Shown piece by piece: positions 62,574 through 64,000 of a DNA stretch of 64,000 bases. A program made the translations under genes and the position numbers. The notes under the pieces were generated by a model that was not told where the DNA came from, made no database searches, and saw only the letters and a program-made list of their open reading frames with translations. Position 1 is the stretch's first letter, and every line of letters starts with the position of its first letter. This DNA comes from Shewanella sediminis HAW-EB3 (GTDB lineage: Bacteria; Pseudomonadota; Gammaproteobacteria; Enterobacterales; Shewanellaceae): contig NC_009831.1 of the NCBI RefSeq assembly GCF_000018025.1, forward strand, positions 1,984,001-2,048,000, written 5' to 3'.

Positions 62574-62600
62574 GGGCTGTACTAAATTACCGTACAGCCC
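62574..62600 (-). other. Hairpin between pflB and pflA
   Basis: GGGCTGTAC and GTACAGCCC form a perfect 9-bp stem with a 9-base loop. On the minus strand it is followed by AATTTATAAAG, a weak T-tract. It may attenuate readthrough so that less PflA than PflB is made. Confidence 0.55.
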
Positions 62601-62644
62601 ACATCACGCTTATAATCTACCGTTCATCTATAAAGATGTCGGGA

Positions 62645-64000
62645 TTACATACCTTGAGTAAAGGTACGAGTGATAACGTCTTGCTGCTGCTCAGGAGTCA
62701 ATGCATTAAAGCGAACTGCATAGCCTGATACTCGAATGGTAAGCTGTGGGTATTTATCTGGATTAACCACTGCATCTTCAAGCATTTCACGGTTCATAAC
62801 GTTAACGTTCAGGTGTTGACCACCTTCGCGGCTGTCATTATGAGCGAAGTAACCGTCCATCAGAGCTGCTAAGTTAGCGCGACGTCCGTCTTCATCTTTA
62901 CCTAACGCATTTGGTACGATAGAGAAAGTATATGAGATACCATCCTGAGCGTGAGCAAATGGCAGTTTAGCAACAGAAGTTAATGAAGCTACCGCACCTT
63001 TCTCGTCACGACCATGCATAGGGTTTGCGCCCGGAGCAAATGGTGCGCCCGCTGGACGACCGTCTGGAGTCGTACCTGTTTTCTTACCGTACACAACGTT
63101 AGAAGTGATGGTAAGAATTGACTGAGTAGGGATCGCGTTACGGTACATCTTCATGCTACGGATCTTAGCCATAAAGCGCTCTACAAGCTCAGTAGCTAAG
63201 TCATCGACGCGTGCGTCGTTGTTACCAAACTTAGGATAGTCACCTTCGATGTCGAAATCGACAGCGATGCCGTGCTCATCACGGATTGGCTTAACCTTCG
63301 CAAACTTGATTGCAGAAAGTGAATCGGCAGCGATAGAAAGACCGGCAATACCACACGCCATAGTGCGACGAACGTCACGGTCATGAAGTGCCATTAGAGC
63401 TGCTTCATAAGAGTATTTGTCGTGCATGTAGTGGATAGAGTTAAGCGCAGTCACATATTGTGTCGCTAACCAATCCATCATGGTGTCGAGGCGACCCATA
63501 ACGTCATCAAAGTCTAAAACTTCAGATGTGATGGCATCGAACTTAGGACCGATCTGAGTCTTAAGTTTTTCATCCAAGCCGCCGTTGATGGCGTAAAGCA
63601 TCGTTTTTGCGAGGTTAGCTCGAGCCCCGAAGAACTGCATGTGCTGACCTACAATCATAGGGCTAACACAACATGCGATTGCATAGTCATCTGACGCGAA
63701 ATCAGGACGCATCAAATCATCATTTTCATACTGGATTGAGCTAGTGTCGATAGAGACCTTTGCACAGTACTTTTTGAAAGGTAATGGTAGCTTCTCTGAC
63801 CACAATACAGTGATGTTTGGCTCTGGACTCGCACCCATGTTGTATAGAGTGTGCAAGAAACGGAAGCTCGACTTAGTAACCAGAGTACGTCCGTCAACAC
63901 CCATACCGGCGATAGATTCAGTTGCCCAGATTGGATCACCAGAGAATAACTCATCGTATTCAGGAGTACGTAGGAAACGAACCATACGTAGCTTCATCAC
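62645..64000 (-). CDS. pflB: Pyruvate formate-lyase, C-terminal part (truncated by window edge)
   Basis: The last ~451 residues of formate acetyltransferase, which splits pyruvate with CoA into acetyl-CoA and formate. The catalytic cysteine pair is in AIACCVSPM, and the radical glycine is in [12 protein letters not shown] near the C-terminus. [33 protein letters not shown] lies between, seen in parts. The true start lies beyond base 64000. Together with pflA, pta and ackA it forms the acetate/formate fermentation route. Confidence 0.97.
   Translation of the reverse strand: MMKLRMVRFLRTPEYDELFSGDPIWATESIAGMGVDGRTLVTKSSFRFLHTLYNMGASPEPNITVLWSEKLPLPFKKYCAKVSIDTSSIQYENDDLMRPDFASDDYAIACCVSPMIVGQHMQFFGARANLAKTMLYAINGGLDEKLKTQIGPKFDAITSEVLDFDDVMGRLDTMMDWLATQYVTALNSIHYMHDKYSYEAALMALHDRDVRRTMACGIAGLSIAADSLSAIKFAKVKPIRDEHGIAVDFDIEGDYPKFGNNDARVDDLATELVERFMAKIRSMKMYRNAIPTQSILTITSNVVYGKKTGTTPDGRPAGAPFAPGANPMHGRDEKGAVASLTSVAKLPFAHAQDGISYTFSIVPNALGKDEDGRRANLAALMDGYFAHNDSREGGQHLNVNVMNREMLEDAVVNPDKYPQLTIRVSGYAVRFNALTPEQQQDVITRTFTQGM

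Noticed and set aside
1..64000. tRNA, rRNA, CRISPR array, prophage, integron or toxin-antitoxin system
   Set aside because: No cloverleaf-like, ribosomal or regularly spaced repeat sequence was recognised by eye, and no integrase, transposase or toxin family was seen among the proteins. A tRNAscan or CRISPR search was not possible here.

Overview
The window looks like a chromosomal segment of a marine gammaproteobacterium, most likely Shewanella. The support is gene content and order: a trpEGDCBA operon with TrpG unfused and TrpC/TrpF fused, divergent from rnm (yciV) and yciO, then scpAB-rluB, yciK and sohB; tesA divergent from ybbA-ybbP; and yfbV, ackA-pta and pflA-pflB together. A short mobile-like repeat bounded by ATACC/GGTAT palindromes is also scattered through the window. 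I see no rRNA or tRNA gene, no CRISPR array, no phage module and no transposase gene. Names are assigned by reading the translations against remembered families, not by a database search.

Layout. 1-7.5 kb: a two-TM ion channel with a non-canonical pore, topB, a DUF4250 protein, a secreted PD40 beta-propeller protein, a 780-bp geneless stretch of degenerate repeats, a prolyl-aminopeptidase-type hydrolase and a YcbL-type metallo-hydrolase. 7.8-10.5 kb: a DUF1097 membrane protein, a chemoreceptor and two copies of the repeat element. 10.5-15.4 kb: a fatty-acid unit (fadH, a divergent AraC-type regulator, a FadD-like acyl-CoA ligase). 15.8-21.6 kb: xthA, yciI, yciB, an ExeA-like ATPase with a repeat-built leader, and an S9 peptidase. 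21.9-29.3 kb: a nickel-uptake island with a TonB-dependent receptor, nikR and a complete nikABCDE-like ABC transporter. 29.5-30.7 kb: an HD-GYP protein.

30.8-38 kb: the trp operon, with a readable attenuator. An 18-residue leader peptide with three consecutive Trp codons is followed by a strong terminator. 38.2-47.5 kb: the rnm-yciO-scpAB-rluB-yciK-sohB neighbourhood, interrupted by a large VolA/Pla-1-type lipase lipoprotein and a second full repeat element. 47.6-57.3 kb: a DUF481 outer-membrane protein, tesA, ybbAP, a YfcH-type epimerase, an AI-2E-family transporter, a methyltransferase and several small proteins. These include an unannotated 32-residue, entirely acidic ORF in its own promoter-terminator unit. 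57.4-64 kb: pta-ackA, yfbV, pflA and the 3' part of pflB, the mixed-acid route from pyruvate through acetyl-CoA to acetate.

The most notable observations are the repeat-element family, whose ends coincide with stop codons of two genes; the small acidic ORF unit with a 23-bp palindrome upstream; the integrated nickel island with a shared GTAGTATT motif; the TrpL attenuator; the repeated Shine-Dalgarno-bearing leader of the ExeA-like gene; and a pair of DnaA boxes near pta. I found no clearly new multi-gene defence or mobile system.
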